Assembly (NCBI GenBank): GCA_964521285.1
Contig: CAZFQS010000010.1
Span: 76,741 to 140,740 of the forward strand
DNA from: G020354785 sp964521285
GTDB lineage: Bacteria > Bacteroidota > Bacteroidia > Bacteroidales > UBA10428
Direction of reading: 5' to 3'
Length of the DNA stretch: 64,000 nucleotides
Below are positions 1 through 8,881 of this stretch, in pieces (within the stretch, counting starts at the first letter, position 1; each line of letters begins with the position of its first letter). Made by a program: the position numbers and the translations under genes. The notes under the pieces were generated by a model. That model worked only from the letters and a program-made list of their open reading frames with translations, was not told the DNA's origin and did no database searches.

Positions 1-316
1 TTGCTTTGTTTTTAAATTCATTATTATCAGGTCCGGGAAATTTAGTATTTACCAACAACTCAATAGTTCCGTTCTTTTTGCCGGGAATTTCCAGAGATTG
101 TTTACATATCAGGATGGAGCCGTTCAGATTATTTGTTTCAAAGACTTTATTTTCGTAAGTTATGCGAGTTGAAATATATTCACTGTATGACCATGCCCCT
201 GGAAGAATATTGCATATTTCCTGAAGGATTTCTTCAACAGTCAGGTCGCTGTTCAAAATATCCAGTGTTTGATCTATAATATCAGTCTCATTTATATGTT
301 CTGTTTTTCCTTTCAT
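1..316 (-). CDS. N-terminal part of a sensor (probable histidine kinase), cut by window edge
   Basis: An open frame starts with ATG at 316 and runs off the left edge without a stop, giving about 105 residues. It begins MKGKTEHINETDII and continues with LTVEEILQEICNILPGAWSY and a later GTIELLVNTKFPGPDNNEF segment. In my knowledge this pattern (an LxxEEILQxIxxxIPPAWQY-like start and a P..DEGPF-like end) is the small-ligand-sensor domain at the front of many bacterial PAS/GAF sensor kinases. The kinase core is outside the window, so a non-kinase sensor or a phosphatase cannot be excluded. The start lies 12 bp after the stop of the Crp/Fnr gene on the same strand, so the two are probably co-transcribed and may belong to one sensing unit. 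Confidence 0.6.
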   Translation of the reverse strand, partial: MKGKTEHINETDIIDQTLDILNSDLTVEEILQEICNILPGAWSYSEYISTRITYENKVFETNNLNGSILICKQSLEIPGKKNGTIELLVNTKFPGPDNNEFKNKA

Positions 317-328
317 ATTCCCAAAAGA

Positions 329-1030
329 TTAACCAAACTCGCTAATATGCTCAAGAACAACCATGTCTAAAATTTCAATTCTTTTACCATTCAGTGCTAT
401 AATTTTTTCCTTGGCAAAGGCTGACAGCGTTCTTATTGCATTTGATGTAGTCATATTTGATAAATGAGCAATATCTCCGCGTGTTAAGCATATGTTTAAT
501 GTTTTACCGTTTTTTTCAAGTCCGTATGTGTCTTTCAGAAAGATTAAAGATTCAGCTAACCGGCCACGTATATGCTTTTGTGTAAGAGTTACTGTCCGGC
601 TGGTAGAAAATTTTAGCTCTGTAGCAAAGAATTTCATGATCTTTAAACAAAGCTCATTATTGGATTTCAAAACCTTAAACAAGCCTTTTTTATTAATCCT
701 GCAAATCGCACAGTCTTCAATAGCTACAGCGCTGACAAAATGATTCTCGTCAGCAAATAATGCCTTATAGCCTATAAAGCCAACTGGTTTTGCCAGTCTT
801 ATAATCTGTTCTCTCCCACTTATACCTTCCATAAAAACTTTAACTTTACCCTTTATAAGGCATAGCAAGCCAATAGCTTTTTCTCCTTCGTTAAAAATAG
901 TATCCCCTTTATTATATTTCAGGCACGTAGAATTTTGCCTTAAAATATTTTTTTCAGATTCATTTAGAATCCTGAAAATAGAATCTTTGTAATTTAAACA
1001 ATAGTCGCAGTTAAGTTCTAGCTGTCTCAT
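329..1030 (-). CDS. Crp/Fnr-family transcriptional regulator
   Basis: The 233-residue protein has the usual Crp/Fnr layout: a cyclic-nucleotide-binding-like beta-roll (about residues 25-145, with KGDTIFNEGEKAIGLLCLIKG) and a winged-helix DNA-binding domain (about 155-225, with LTRGDIAHLSNMTTSNAIRT as recognition helix region). It would bind DNA as a dimer and regulate energy or redox genes. Six cysteines are visible: C8 and C11 (CDYC), C36, C57, and C107/C110 (CAIC). An N-terminal CxxC is common in Bacteroidota members and recalls, but does not match in spacing, the Fe-S cluster ligands of FNR. The canonical cAMP-binding arginine-serine pair is not evident, so cAMP is unlikely to be the ligand. 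A 14-bp palindrome lies about 80 bp upstream (1108-1121) and could be its own operator. Confidence 0.88.
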   Translation of the reverse strand: MRQLELNCDYCLNYKDSIFRILNESEKNILRQNSTCLKYNKGDTIFNEGEKAIGLLCLIKGKVKVFMEGISGREQIIRLAKPVGFIGYKALFADENHFVSAVAIEDCAICRINKKGLFKVLKSNNELCLKIMKFFATELKFSTSRTVTLTQKHIRGRLAESLIFLKDTYGLEKNGKTLNICLTRGDIAHLSNMTTSNAIRTLSAFAKEKIIALNGKRIEILDMVVLEHISEFG

Positions 1031-1368
1031 AAATACTTAAATTCCCGGAAATTTATAATAATCTAAATACCATTTAATTAAATGCCCGAATTATTAAGGT
1101 ATTTATTATTAACAAGTTAATTTGCATCACTAGTATGAGCAGGTTTATTTAACCTTTTTATTGTAAAGATACAAAATACATTCTGATGAGAGTAATCTGA
1201 TTGTTCAAATTTACTTTGTTTTGAATAACACAATTGGACTATTTAAAATTATGTACTTAACTTTACAAATTATCATTTCATCTAAAATAAATACTATCGA
1301 TATCTGATTAAGATATGATTCAATTTTAAAAGATAATTTTAATTAATAAAAAACGCTATAAAGTTTAA
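1031..1368. other. Divergent intergenic region between Crp/Fnr gene and exported PEP-synthase-like gene
   Basis: This AT-rich 338-bp spacer must hold promoters for both flanking genes. I see a perfect 14-bp palindrome (1108-1121) and an 8-bp inverted pair TAAATACC (1064-1071) / GGTATTTA (1098-1105). On the minus strand TATCTTTA near 1165-1175 is one base off the Bacteroidota -7 element TAnnTTTG. On the plus strand no exact -7 element was found. I see no coding sequence or RNA gene. Confidence 0.5.
1108..1121. promoter_or_regulatory. Palindromic operator candidate ATTAAC-AA-GTTAAT
   Basis: Perfect 6+2+6 inverted repeat, sited 78 bp upstream of the Crp/Fnr start codon and about 250 bp upstream of the divergent gene. 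Its two-fold symmetry suits a dimeric regulator such as the adjacent Crp/Fnr protein. The match to FNR (TTGAT-N4-ATCAA) is poor, and AT-rich DNA produces such palindromes by chance. Confidence 0.25.
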
Positions 1369-4287
1369 ATGACAAATTGTAAAACATACTGGCATTTGTT
1401 TATTTACTTGATTATTCCCCTGGTTATTCTACCAGTAAGGTCCCAAAAGGTTGATGATATTAATATTAAGAGAATGGTACAGCAATATAAGAATGATATT
1501 CGCGGTCCATATAAAGATATTCGCTGGTATTGTCCTGATGGTACAGTGATACCTCCTAAAGAGAGATGTCCTGACCCGGGGGGAGTTCAACGGGCAAGGT
1601 ACAAAGACGAAATAATTTCTCTTGCTAAAACCAATCATGTTTTTTTGGGTCAGATTTTATCGACTACTCCTTTCCCTGACTATTGGGACGAGGCTAATAA
1701 TAATTCAAGACTTAAACAATACCAACTGGAAAAATACCTCAGGGCTATTGACAATGGTTGGATTCTGAGAAGAGCTCAATATTACCGGGGGGCATTCCAG
1801 GTTGAAGACGAAGAAATTTGGGGTATCGATTTTCTAAACTGGTTGTTAATGAAAGATGAAGTTCTCACTAGACATTATTTCCTTATAAGACAAGCAGTAA
1901 AAGATATCCCCCATAAGGACGACAACAGCCTTACACAGAGTATCAGGGCGGTATCAAGTGAAATATCAGATGTTTATCCTGCTTTTCTTGATATCAGGGT
2001 TAAAATACATGGTCAGCCTGATAAAACAGACATTAGCAAAACCATCGCATTCAGGGATAATCATAAAAATATGCTCACTCCTGAAATACTTAAAAAATTT
2101 GAAAAGCTTATTGGGGATATGGGCAAGGTGTATCAGCCCGTTAATTTAGAAGCATTAAATGATTTACTTAAATTTCTCCCAAAAGATACAGAACCAGAAA
2201 TATCAATGGCCGCATTTATCGAGAAATATAAAAACAGCAGTGCTTTGCCTGAGAGAATTGAAGAAATAGCAAAATTACTGTGGGAATTAAGAACTAACAT
2301 CCTGACAATAAAAACTTCACAGGGACGACTAGCTGCACTTGATATATCAAACATACTTGAGGAAATTTTATACAGGGAGATAGTATCTCTGGAAATAGCA
2401 ACCATCGGAGATAACATATCAATAATTAATAGCCTGGCTTTTGCTTGTGCAGGTTGCGGATATATTGAAAAATGGGAATGGGAAACCGTTTCAGAATATT
2501 TTAATTTTATGCCTGATGATGAATGGCAATTAAATAACCTGATAGATTATTTTGAATCAGCCCGGCGCATTGTTGAATGGAGTACAGGTATGTTTACTTC
2601 TGTTTATGAAGATGACATAAATCTATACGCTGGTTTTGAGCCACTTGTGGATGGATTTATCGATGATAAGATCAGGTCAACACTGTTACTTTATCTTGGT
2701 AATAATATTAGTAGTCTTGGTAATTACATCGCATCTCAATTAACGGCTTCCAGCCAGGTTATGGATATTTCCACACAGAGCGGCGTAAGAGGAATAAATC
2801 CCGGCTATGCTTTAGGTGAATTAGTAGTCATTTCAGAAACTACTGACAAGATTGAGTTTAGTAAGGACAAAATATATGTATTTAACAAACCTCCCCCCGA
2901 TCTGGAGCCAGTTGCCGGTATCGCAACTGTATCTGAAGGTAATATGGTCTCACATGTGCAATTACTGGCACGTAACCTGGGCATTCCTAATGCTGTTTTG
3001 TCAGCTCAAAATTTGAATGAATTGAAAAAATATTCAGGACAAAAAGTATTTTATGCCGTATCGGGTAAAGGGACAGTGGTTATGAAACCCTACGATCAAA
3101 TGATTAATGAAGAAAAAGCATTATTTGAGCAAAAGAAAAGAGATGAAAATAAAATAAATGTACCTATGGATAAACTGGATGTAAGCCAGGCAGATATTAT
3201 GAACCTTAATGAAATTAATGCAAAACACTCGGGAGGGATTTGCGGGCCCAAAGCCGCAAACCTGGGCCAGCTAAAGATGATGTTTCCTGATAATGTTGTT
3301 GACGGAATTGTCATTCCTTTTGGTATTTTCAAAAAGCATTTGGAACAACAAATACCCGGGAAAAATATTTCTTATTGGGAGTACCTGAATAATATATTTT
3401 CAGTCGCAGATGAAATGTACAATAAGGGTAAAAACGAGACAGAAGTGGAGGATTATACATTAAAGGAACTGGAATACCTTAGAAATTTGATCAAACAAAT
3501 AAAACTGATACCTGAATTTATTGACTCTCTTGAGAATGCCTTTAAAAGTGTTTTTAACTGCAATCTTGGGGAAATTCCTGTTTTTCTCAGAAGCGATACA
3601 AACATGGAAGATCTTAAAGATTTCACCGGGGCAGGCTTGAATTTGACTTTGTTCAATGTTGTATCTTCAGAAAGGATCCTTCAGGGAATAAAAGATGTAT
3701 GGGCTTCTCCATACACCGAGCGTAGTTATAAATGGCGCCAGTATTTTCTGTTGAATCCTGAGAATGTTTTTCCATCGATATTAATAATTCCCACTGTCAA
3801 TGTTGATTATTCAGGTGTCATGATTACCAAGGGGATAATAACCGGTGATGAAAAAGACCTTTCGATAGCTTTCAGCAGGGGTGCAGGAGGTGCTGTTGAG
3901 GGACAGGCCGCCGAATCGTACATTCTTAAACATGATGGCAGATGCATTTTGCTTTCTCCCGCGAGGGAACAATTTTATAATTATCTGCCTGTAACAGGGG
4001 GAATTGAGAAAAAGAAAACATCATTTGAATCACCTATATTAAATAGCGAAAATATAACAGCATTGAGACAAATAGCTGAAGAAATAAAGATAAAGCTGCT
4101 TGAAGCTCCGGGAATTGAAACCATTGGCCCTTTTGATATAGAATTAGGTTTTAAAGATAATAAACTATGGTTATTCCAGGTGCGGCCATTTGTTGAAAAT
4201 AAAAATGCTGCAGGTTCTGCTTATTTGGAATCAATTAATCCTGCTGTTCCGGAAAACAAAATAATTAATTTCAACCATGAATTATAA
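1369..4287 (+). CDS. Exported PEP/pyruvate-binding domain protein (PEP-synthase-like, PPDK_N ATP-grasp)
   Basis: The 972-residue protein starts with a signal peptide (hydrophobic run at about 10-22, likely cut after RSQ). A conserved-looking segment GPYKDIRWYCPDGTVIPP near residue 47 is typical of a family of uncharacterised exported PEP-synthase-like proteins. The middle (about 150-480) is helical and of unknown role. A phosphohistidine swivel domain follows at about 490-575, with EGNMVSHVQLLARNLGIP, His529 being the expected phospho-acceptor. A PPDK_N-type ATP-grasp domain lies at about 630-955, with FLRSDTNMEDLKDFTGAG (Arg741) and the closing DIELGFKDNKLWLFQVRP. The order swivel-then-ATP-grasp is the reverse of classical PEP synthase, and the PEP/pyruvate barrel is absent. 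It may therefore phosphorylate an unknown substrate from ATP. The 3' end overlaps the next gene by 11 bp, implying translational coupling. The function is inferred from domains only. Confidence 0.82.
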   Translation: MTNCKTYWHLFIYLIIPLVILPVRSQKVDDINIKRMVQQYKNDIRGPYKDIRWYCPDGTVIPPKERCPDPGGVQRARYKDEIISLAKTNHVFLGQILSTTPFPDYWDEANNNSRLKQYQLEKYLRAIDNGWILRRAQYYRGAFQVEDEEIWGIDFLNWLLMKDEVLTRHYFLIRQAVKDIPHKDDNSLTQSIRAVSSEISDVYPAFLDIRVKIHGQPDKTDISKTIAFRDNHKNMLTPEILKKFEKLIGDMGKVYQPVNLEALNDLLKFLPKDTEPEISMAAFIEKYKNSSALPERIEEIAKLLWELRTNILTIKTSQGRLAALDISNILEEILYREIVSLEIATIGDNISIINSLAFACAGCGYIEKWEWETVSEYFNFMPDDEWQLNNLIDYFESARRIVEWSTGMFTSVYEDDINLYAGFEPLVDGFIDDKIRSTLLLYLGNNISSLGNYIASQLTASSQVMDISTQSGVRGINPGYALGELVVISETTDKIEFSKDKIYVFNKPPPDLEPVAGIATVSEGNMVSHVQLLARNLGIPNAVLSAQNLNELKKYSGQKVFYAVSGKGTVVMKPYDQMINEEKALFEQKKRDENKINVPMDKLDVSQADIMNLNEINAKHSGGICGPKAANLGQLKMMFPDNVVDGIVIPFGIFKKHLEQQIPGKNISYWEYLNNIFSVADEMYNKGKNETEVEDYTLKELEYLRNLIKQIKLIPEFIDSLENAFKSVFNCNLGEIPVFLRSDTNMEDLKDFTGAGLNLTLFNVVSSERILQGIKDVWASPYTERSYKWRQYFLLNPENVFPSILIIPTVNVDYSGVMITKGIITGDEKDLSIAFSRGAGGAVEGQAAESYILKHDGRCILLSPAREQFYNYLPVTGGIEKKKTSFESPILNSENITALRQIAEEIKIKLLEAPGIETIGPFDIELGFKDNKLWLFQVRPFVENKNAAGSAYLESINPAVPENKIINFNHEL

Positions 4288-5542
4288 AACAGCTTTTCTG
4301 AGCATTATATTAATTTTTGCAATATATTCAGAACTCGGGAGTTATCCTGTTGACGGATACGCAATAACCGGAATAAGGCGCCTGTACCGGTTGCAACTTA
4401 TTATGAACGGTGAAATAAAAGCTGACAGGCCAATTATTAAAGGAGCACAAAAGTCAATTAATAATATTAGACTAAACCTTCTTGGACCCAGGGGGGACAG
4501 TCTGAGTTCAATACCCGCTCCGGATCCGGGTCTGCAAAAAGAAATAAATGCTTTGTTCCCTTATATGCATGAGAGTTACTCAATTGCCATTCTTGATATT
4601 ACCCCGGGGAAAAAGTTTCGCTATGCCCAAAGGAAGGAAAAAGGTCTTTATCAGCCTGGAAGTGTAGGTAAACTTGTGGTTGTAGCTGCCCTATTTAATG
4701 AATTAAAAAAAATATATCCCAATTCTTTTGAAAAAAGGCAGGAACTGTTAAAAAACAAATTTGTAAGAGGTGGATCATGGATTAGATATGATGAACATAC
4801 TGTGCCTGTATTTGATCCTGAAACCAGAAAATTTGTGAGACGTGTTATTGTTGAAAATGATGTGTTTTCCCTTTACGAATGGGCAGACCATATGCTGTCT
4901 GCAAGCAATAATTCTGCTGCAAGCGTCGTATGGAGAGAAGTAATGTTAATGAATGCTTTTGGCAAGGATTATCCTGCATTGAAAGAAGAACAGGCAAACG
5001 ATTATTTCAGTGATACACCCAGAGTAAAATTAAGTGAACTGGCTGTGGAGATTATTAACGAACCGATTAAAAAAATTGGTATTACAAGTGCAGAATGGAA
5101 GCTAGGAAGCTTTTTTACACAGGGTGCAAAATCAATTATCCCTGGAAGCGGAGGAAGTCAGGGCAGTCCTTATGGGTTAATGAAATATTTAGTTGCCCTT
5201 GAAAGGGGAAAGATTGTAGATATAAAATCCAGCCTTGAAATTAAAAGACTCATGTACATGACTGACAGGAGAATCAGGTATGCTGCCAGCGCTTCGCTTT
5301 TAGAGGCCGCTGTATATTTTAAATCAGGAAGCTTATACCAGTGCAAACAGGAAGAAGGATATGAGTGTAAAAAATATATGGGAAATGTAAACAATTACAT
5401 GAACTCGGTAATTATTGTTGAGCATCCGGATGGTACAACCTATATGGTTGTTTTAATGTCAAATGTTCTGAAAAAGAATTCAAGCAGTGACCATTATACC
5501 CTTGCAGGTAAAATTGATAAGATATTAAGAAAAAAAATATAA
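4277..5542 (+). CDS. Exported class A beta-lactamase-fold serine hydrolase
   Basis: The 421-residue protein has an N-terminal hydrophobic segment (about 4-20) consistent with export. It carries the three active-site motifs of the serine beta-lactamase / penicillin-binding fold: SVGK (S129-K132, SxxK), SNN in MLSASNNSAASVVW (SDN-like), and KSG in VYFKSGSLYQCK (KTG-like). The nucleophile would be Ser129. Around 90 extra residues precede the catalytic domain, and a cysteine pair follows the KSG motif (C354 region, QCKQEEGYECKK). Likely substrates are peptidoglycan peptides or another amide or ester in the envelope; true beta-lactamase activity cannot be read from motifs. The start is set by the ATG inside the end of the PEP-synthase-like gene (11-bp overlap). 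A distant paralogue lies at 8882-9892. Confidence 0.8.
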   Translation: MNYKTAFLSIILIFAIYSELGSYPVDGYAITGIRRLYRLQLIMNGEIKADRPIIKGAQKSINNIRLNLLGPRGDSLSSIPAPDPGLQKEINALFPYMHESYSIAILDITPGKKFRYAQRKEKGLYQPGSVGKLVVVAALFNELKKIYPNSFEKRQELLKNKFVRGGSWIRYDEHTVPVFDPETRKFVRRVIVENDVFSLYEWADHMLSASNNSAASVVWREVMLMNAFGKDYPALKEEQANDYFSDTPRVKLSELAVEIINEPIKKIGITSAEWKLGSFFTQGAKSIIPGSGGSQGSPYGLMKYLVALERGKIVDIKSSLEIKRLMYMTDRRIRYAASASLLEAAVYFKSGSLYQCKQEEGYECKKYMGNVNNYMNSVIIVEHPDGTTYMVVLMSNVLKKNSSSDHYTLAGKIDKILRKKI

Positions 5543-5680
5543 AACAAAGACAGATATTAGCCCTTTTATTCTTTGACAATAATTTTTCCCGTATTGAAGG
5601 ATTTTTAATTATTATTTAATCCGGTTTTAATTTTCTTCTAATCTCCTGTTAATATATTCACCCTGTAAATAGTATCTATT

Positions 5681-5863
5681 ATGGCACGTACTTATAAAAA
5701 CATACCATTCAGGAAAAAAGTAAGGTCAATAAGATTTGATCGGGATACAAAAACAACCATAAGAAATGATGTGCTTAAAATGTTAGATTTTGAGGTTGAA
5801 GAAAACGATAAGACTTTAATTTCTGTAGATAGAATTTATGTAAGTTCCGGCGTTCAATATTAG
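5681..5863 (+). CDS. Small basic hypothetical protein (60 aa)
   Basis: This is an isolated 60-codon frame beginning MARTYKNIPFRKKVRSIRF and ending VDRIYVSSGVQY. I do not recognise it. It has many lysines and arginines in its first half, no signal peptide and no membrane segment. It stands alone between the serine hydrolase gene and the convergent transporter gene, has no antisense gene over it, and no Shine-Dalgarno, which is normal here. The codon use looks ordinary for the window, but a chance frame is quite possible. Confidence 0.35.
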   Translation: MARTYKNIPFRKKVRSIRFDRDTKTTIRNDVLKMLDFEVEENDKTLISVDRIYVSSGVQY

Positions 5864-6001
5864 ATTTTTATATATTAAAAATGAAATGAGTATTCCATGA
5901 TCTTATTCCCTAATCAAGCTTTGCATAGGGGATTTATATACTTATTATGTTTTAATTCAGGATAAATATTTAACTAATACGTTAACATAACATAGTAAAA
6001 A

Positions 6002-8842
6002 TCAATTTTGATTAATTACTTCAAAAGCCCTGATAGCAAATGTACGGATTTTAATATTATCAGAGTTTATATAGGGCTTTACAAGAGGAATATATTTTTG
6101 TTCCTTTAACTGTTCAATCAGATATAATACCGCCAGTTTTATTTTGATATCTTTCCCTTTGATTAGCATCGAAAAACACTCATACTGGTCCGGCACTTTT
6201 AAATGCAGATTTTTTAAAGCTTCTTTTGAAATTGTATCAAGTATTGCAGTTTCTATTATAGGAATAAGGACTTTCTTAAGATTTGATTCCAGAAGGTTAT
6301 CAAGAAATTCTATTGCATTTATTCTTAAATCAGGTTTATCGCTTTTTATTCCTTTATAAATCGATTCTATATCTTCAGGAGGATATTTAAGGCCCAGTAG
6401 CTTGAATATTCTTTCAAGGTTTCCATCAAGCCTCCGTTCAAGTAAGGCTATCAGGCTTGTACGTGCTTCGTTTTTATTGATATCACTTTTTTCTTTGATG
6501 TCTTTGCCGGGTTGAATGTGGATTTGCTGGCTATATAAGGCTGATAGAGTATCGTGGTAGATTTTCACTTCATCAAATATTTTATTAATAATATATTTGT
6601 TATTAAACTTTAGAAAAGGAAACTGATATTTAATATTGTTGAGAGAGTACAAAGATCTGAGCCTTACAGTAGTGTCTTCATGATCCAGCAGATCAAAAAG
6701 AAAATCTACGGAAGCCTGTATTCCCAGCCTTTCAACCACCGATGGTATATGTCTGGTTATTTCAGGTGAATAAATATTTTCAGATATACCTTTTCTGATT
6801 ACGTCCAGGCAGGTACTTCCAAAATTCATAATTGCCGTTTTGATACTTTCTCTTAATAGTTCTTTTTCAATTAACCCTAAAATCCTGTAAATAAATCTGA
6901 TATCATGAGTTTGTCCTGCAGACAGAATAGCCTGATTAGCGATATCAGTATCCTCATCAAGGAGTAAGTTATCAATAAAAGAATAGTACTTTTGTATTGC
7001 TGCATGCCCAATTACTTTTAAGAGGTTTAATTTCCGGCATTTAGCAATTTCAACATCACTAATTGATGAAAGTTTTTCTATATTTGTTTTAATAAGATTT
7101 TCAAGTTTGAAAGCCCTTTTCAGGTACAGATTGTCTTTGGTCTCAATTGCAAGGCTTAGCAGGGCAGCATCCCGTATCTGGTAATCATCATACTTTAAAT
7201 ATCTGGCCATAAATTCAAAAAGATCTTCATCTGTATGTTTTATCAGGTATTCAAAAGCAGCGATTTTTACTTTCTGGTTTTCATCGTCTATTAAAGGAAT
7301 TACTTCTTCTGTAATATTTTGCCCTTTATAGAAATAAAGAGTTTGTAAAACTTCTACCCGCACATCGGGTGATTCATGATTAATTAATTTGTGGATAGGT
7401 TGAAAAAGTCTTGTTTCATTCAATTCCCTGACTTTTCTTAATACATATATAATTTGATTTTCTGAACCAAACTCCAATACTCGCGTTAGTCCGCTTATTA
7501 CAGAATTTTTAGAAAAGTCCAGGCTTTGTTTATTCTTATTATCCTTAATCTGACCGATTTTGATTTTAAAAGTGTTAATATATTCTTTTCTTACCCTTGA
7601 TGCAACATAAAACCATAATAACAGAAGGGGAATAACCAGTAAACTTACGAATGTAGGAGACATATTCAGGCTATTGATAATAAAAACCAGTGAAAGACCC
7701 CCTATGCCTGTAGCCAGGCTATCAACGAAAACATCTATAAATATTTTTGTCTGGTTCTTGATTTCGGCCGGTATAGGCAAGGCTAAAAGTTCAACTGCAG
7801 CTTTATTGATTGATTGTTTTAAGCCCCCATCACATAATTTTATGAATATGGCTGTTGCCAGTCCGGGAACCAGCATAAGTGAAACTGATCCAAACAGAAT
7901 TCCTGCAGGTAGGAAAAAAAGCGAAACACCAACGCCGTAAACACCTACTACACGCCTTGTTATAAAGAGCTGGATTATCAACGATAATAGATTAATATTA
8001 GAAAGCCAGACTCCAAAGAAAGCTGTAAGTTCATCAGGATCAGGTACTTTATAGGAAGAAATAGTGACAAACTGATAATCTACCAGCTTTGCTACCAGCA
8101 CTCCCAGTCCTGTTAAAAGAGCGAGGTATGTAAGGTATTTCGAATTTCTTATAATACGAAATGGATGCTCAGCCACTTTAACCTCCCTGCTTTTGGTACG
8201 AGGTGTTTGTGAATCGGCTAACATGCTTTTCTTCCAAATAGTACGGGTTACGGGAATACATATTATCAATAACATTGCGCTAACAAATAAAAGATTCTCA
8301 CTTCCTAATAAGGGTGCAATTATTGATGTCAGGTACCCTCCAAAGATTCCTCCTGTAATTGCAGCCCCGCCAATAAGACCGAATAAGCGTTTGGCTTCAC
8401 GGGCATTAAAGGCAATATTTGCCAATATCCAGAATTGTGATGCTGAAAGAATAGCAAATATTGCTACCCAGATGTAAAACATATATAACAACCATTTCTC
8501 AAGTATATTCAGTCTTAATAGTATTCCAAAAGAGATCAGGCTGATAACTGAAATTAACAAGGTGTTTATGATAATTTTATTAATAGGGATTTTTTTAAGT
8601 GCATTTGAATATAATGTTGTAATTACTGCTGCAACAAGAGCTACAAGAATAAAGGCAAAAGGAAGTTTTTCCGCTCCTAAATCAGATAAAAACAGCGAAT
8701 TTACTGTGGGTTTTACGATAAGGAGAGTTGTTATAAGTAAAAAGATATTGAGTTGTACAAGTAATACGCGGGATAACTCACCCTGCCTTATATCAAGAGT
8801 TTTGTAAAAAAGAACTTTCGTGGCCTTATTAAGAAAATTCAT
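6002..8842 (-). CDS. ATP/ADP-translocase-like (NTT/MFS-type) membrane protein with C-terminal HEAT repeats
   Basis: The 946-residue protein has two parts. Residues 1 to about 430 are strongly hydrophobic with some 10-12 membrane segments and resemble the nucleotide transporter (Npt/TLC) branch of the MFS, including the GLIGGAAITGGIFGGYLTS stretch near residue 160. Residues about 450-946 are soluble and built of helical HEAT-type repeats (for example INHESPDVRVEVLQTLYFYK, then EDTTVRLRSLYSLNN). Fusions of this kind occur in Bacteroidota and are usually annotated as MFS/HEAT or ATP:ADP antiporter-like; I know of no settled substrate. It lies 39 bp downstream of the second serine hydrolase gene on the same strand, so the two are probably one transcript. 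Transport of nucleotides is an inference from distant family resemblance. Confidence 0.75.
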   Translation of the reverse strand: MNFLNKATKVLFYKTLDIRQGELSRVLLVQLNIFLLITTLLIVKPTVNSLFLSDLGAEKLPFAFILVALVAAVITTLYSNALKKIPINKIIINTLLISVISLISFGILLRLNILEKWLLYMFYIWVAIFAILSASQFWILANIAFNAREAKRLFGLIGGAAITGGIFGGYLTSIIAPLLGSENLLFVSAMLLIICIPVTRTIWKKSMLADSQTPRTKSREVKVAEHPFRIIRNSKYLTYLALLTGLGVLVAKLVDYQFVTISSYKVPDPDELTAFFGVWLSNINLLSLIIQLFITRRVVGVYGVGVSLFFLPAGILFGSVSLMLVPGLATAIFIKLCDGGLKQSINKAAVELLALPIPAEIKNQTKIFIDVFVDSLATGIGGLSLVFIINSLNMSPTFVSLLVIPLLLLWFYVASRVRKEYINTFKIKIGQIKDNKNKQSLDFSKNSVISGLTRVLEFGSENQIIYVLRKVRELNETRLFQPIHKLINHESPDVRVEVLQTLYFYKGQNITEEVIPLIDDENQKVKIAAFEYLIKHTDEDLFEFMARYLKYDDYQIRDAALLSLAIETKDNLYLKRAFKLENLIKTNIEKLSSISDVEIAKCRKLNLLKVIGHAAIQKYYSFIDNLLLDEDTDIANQAILSAGQTHDIRFIYRILGLIEKELLRESIKTAIMNFGSTCLDVIRKGISENIYSPEITRHIPSVVERLGIQASVDFLFDLLDHEDTTVRLRSLYSLNNIKYQFPFLKFNNKYIINKIFDEVKIYHDTLSALYSQQIHIQPGKDIKEKSDINKNEARTSLIALLERRLDGNLERIFKLLGLKYPPEDIESIYKGIKSDKPDLRINAIEFLDNLLESNLKKVLIPIIETAILDTISKEALKNLHLKVPDQYECFSMLIKGKDIKIKLAVLYLIEQLKEQKYIPLVKPYINSDNIKIRTFAIRAFEVINQN

Positions 8843-8881
8843 TAATTGTAATTTTTTTAATCAATGGCAAAATGATAATCC

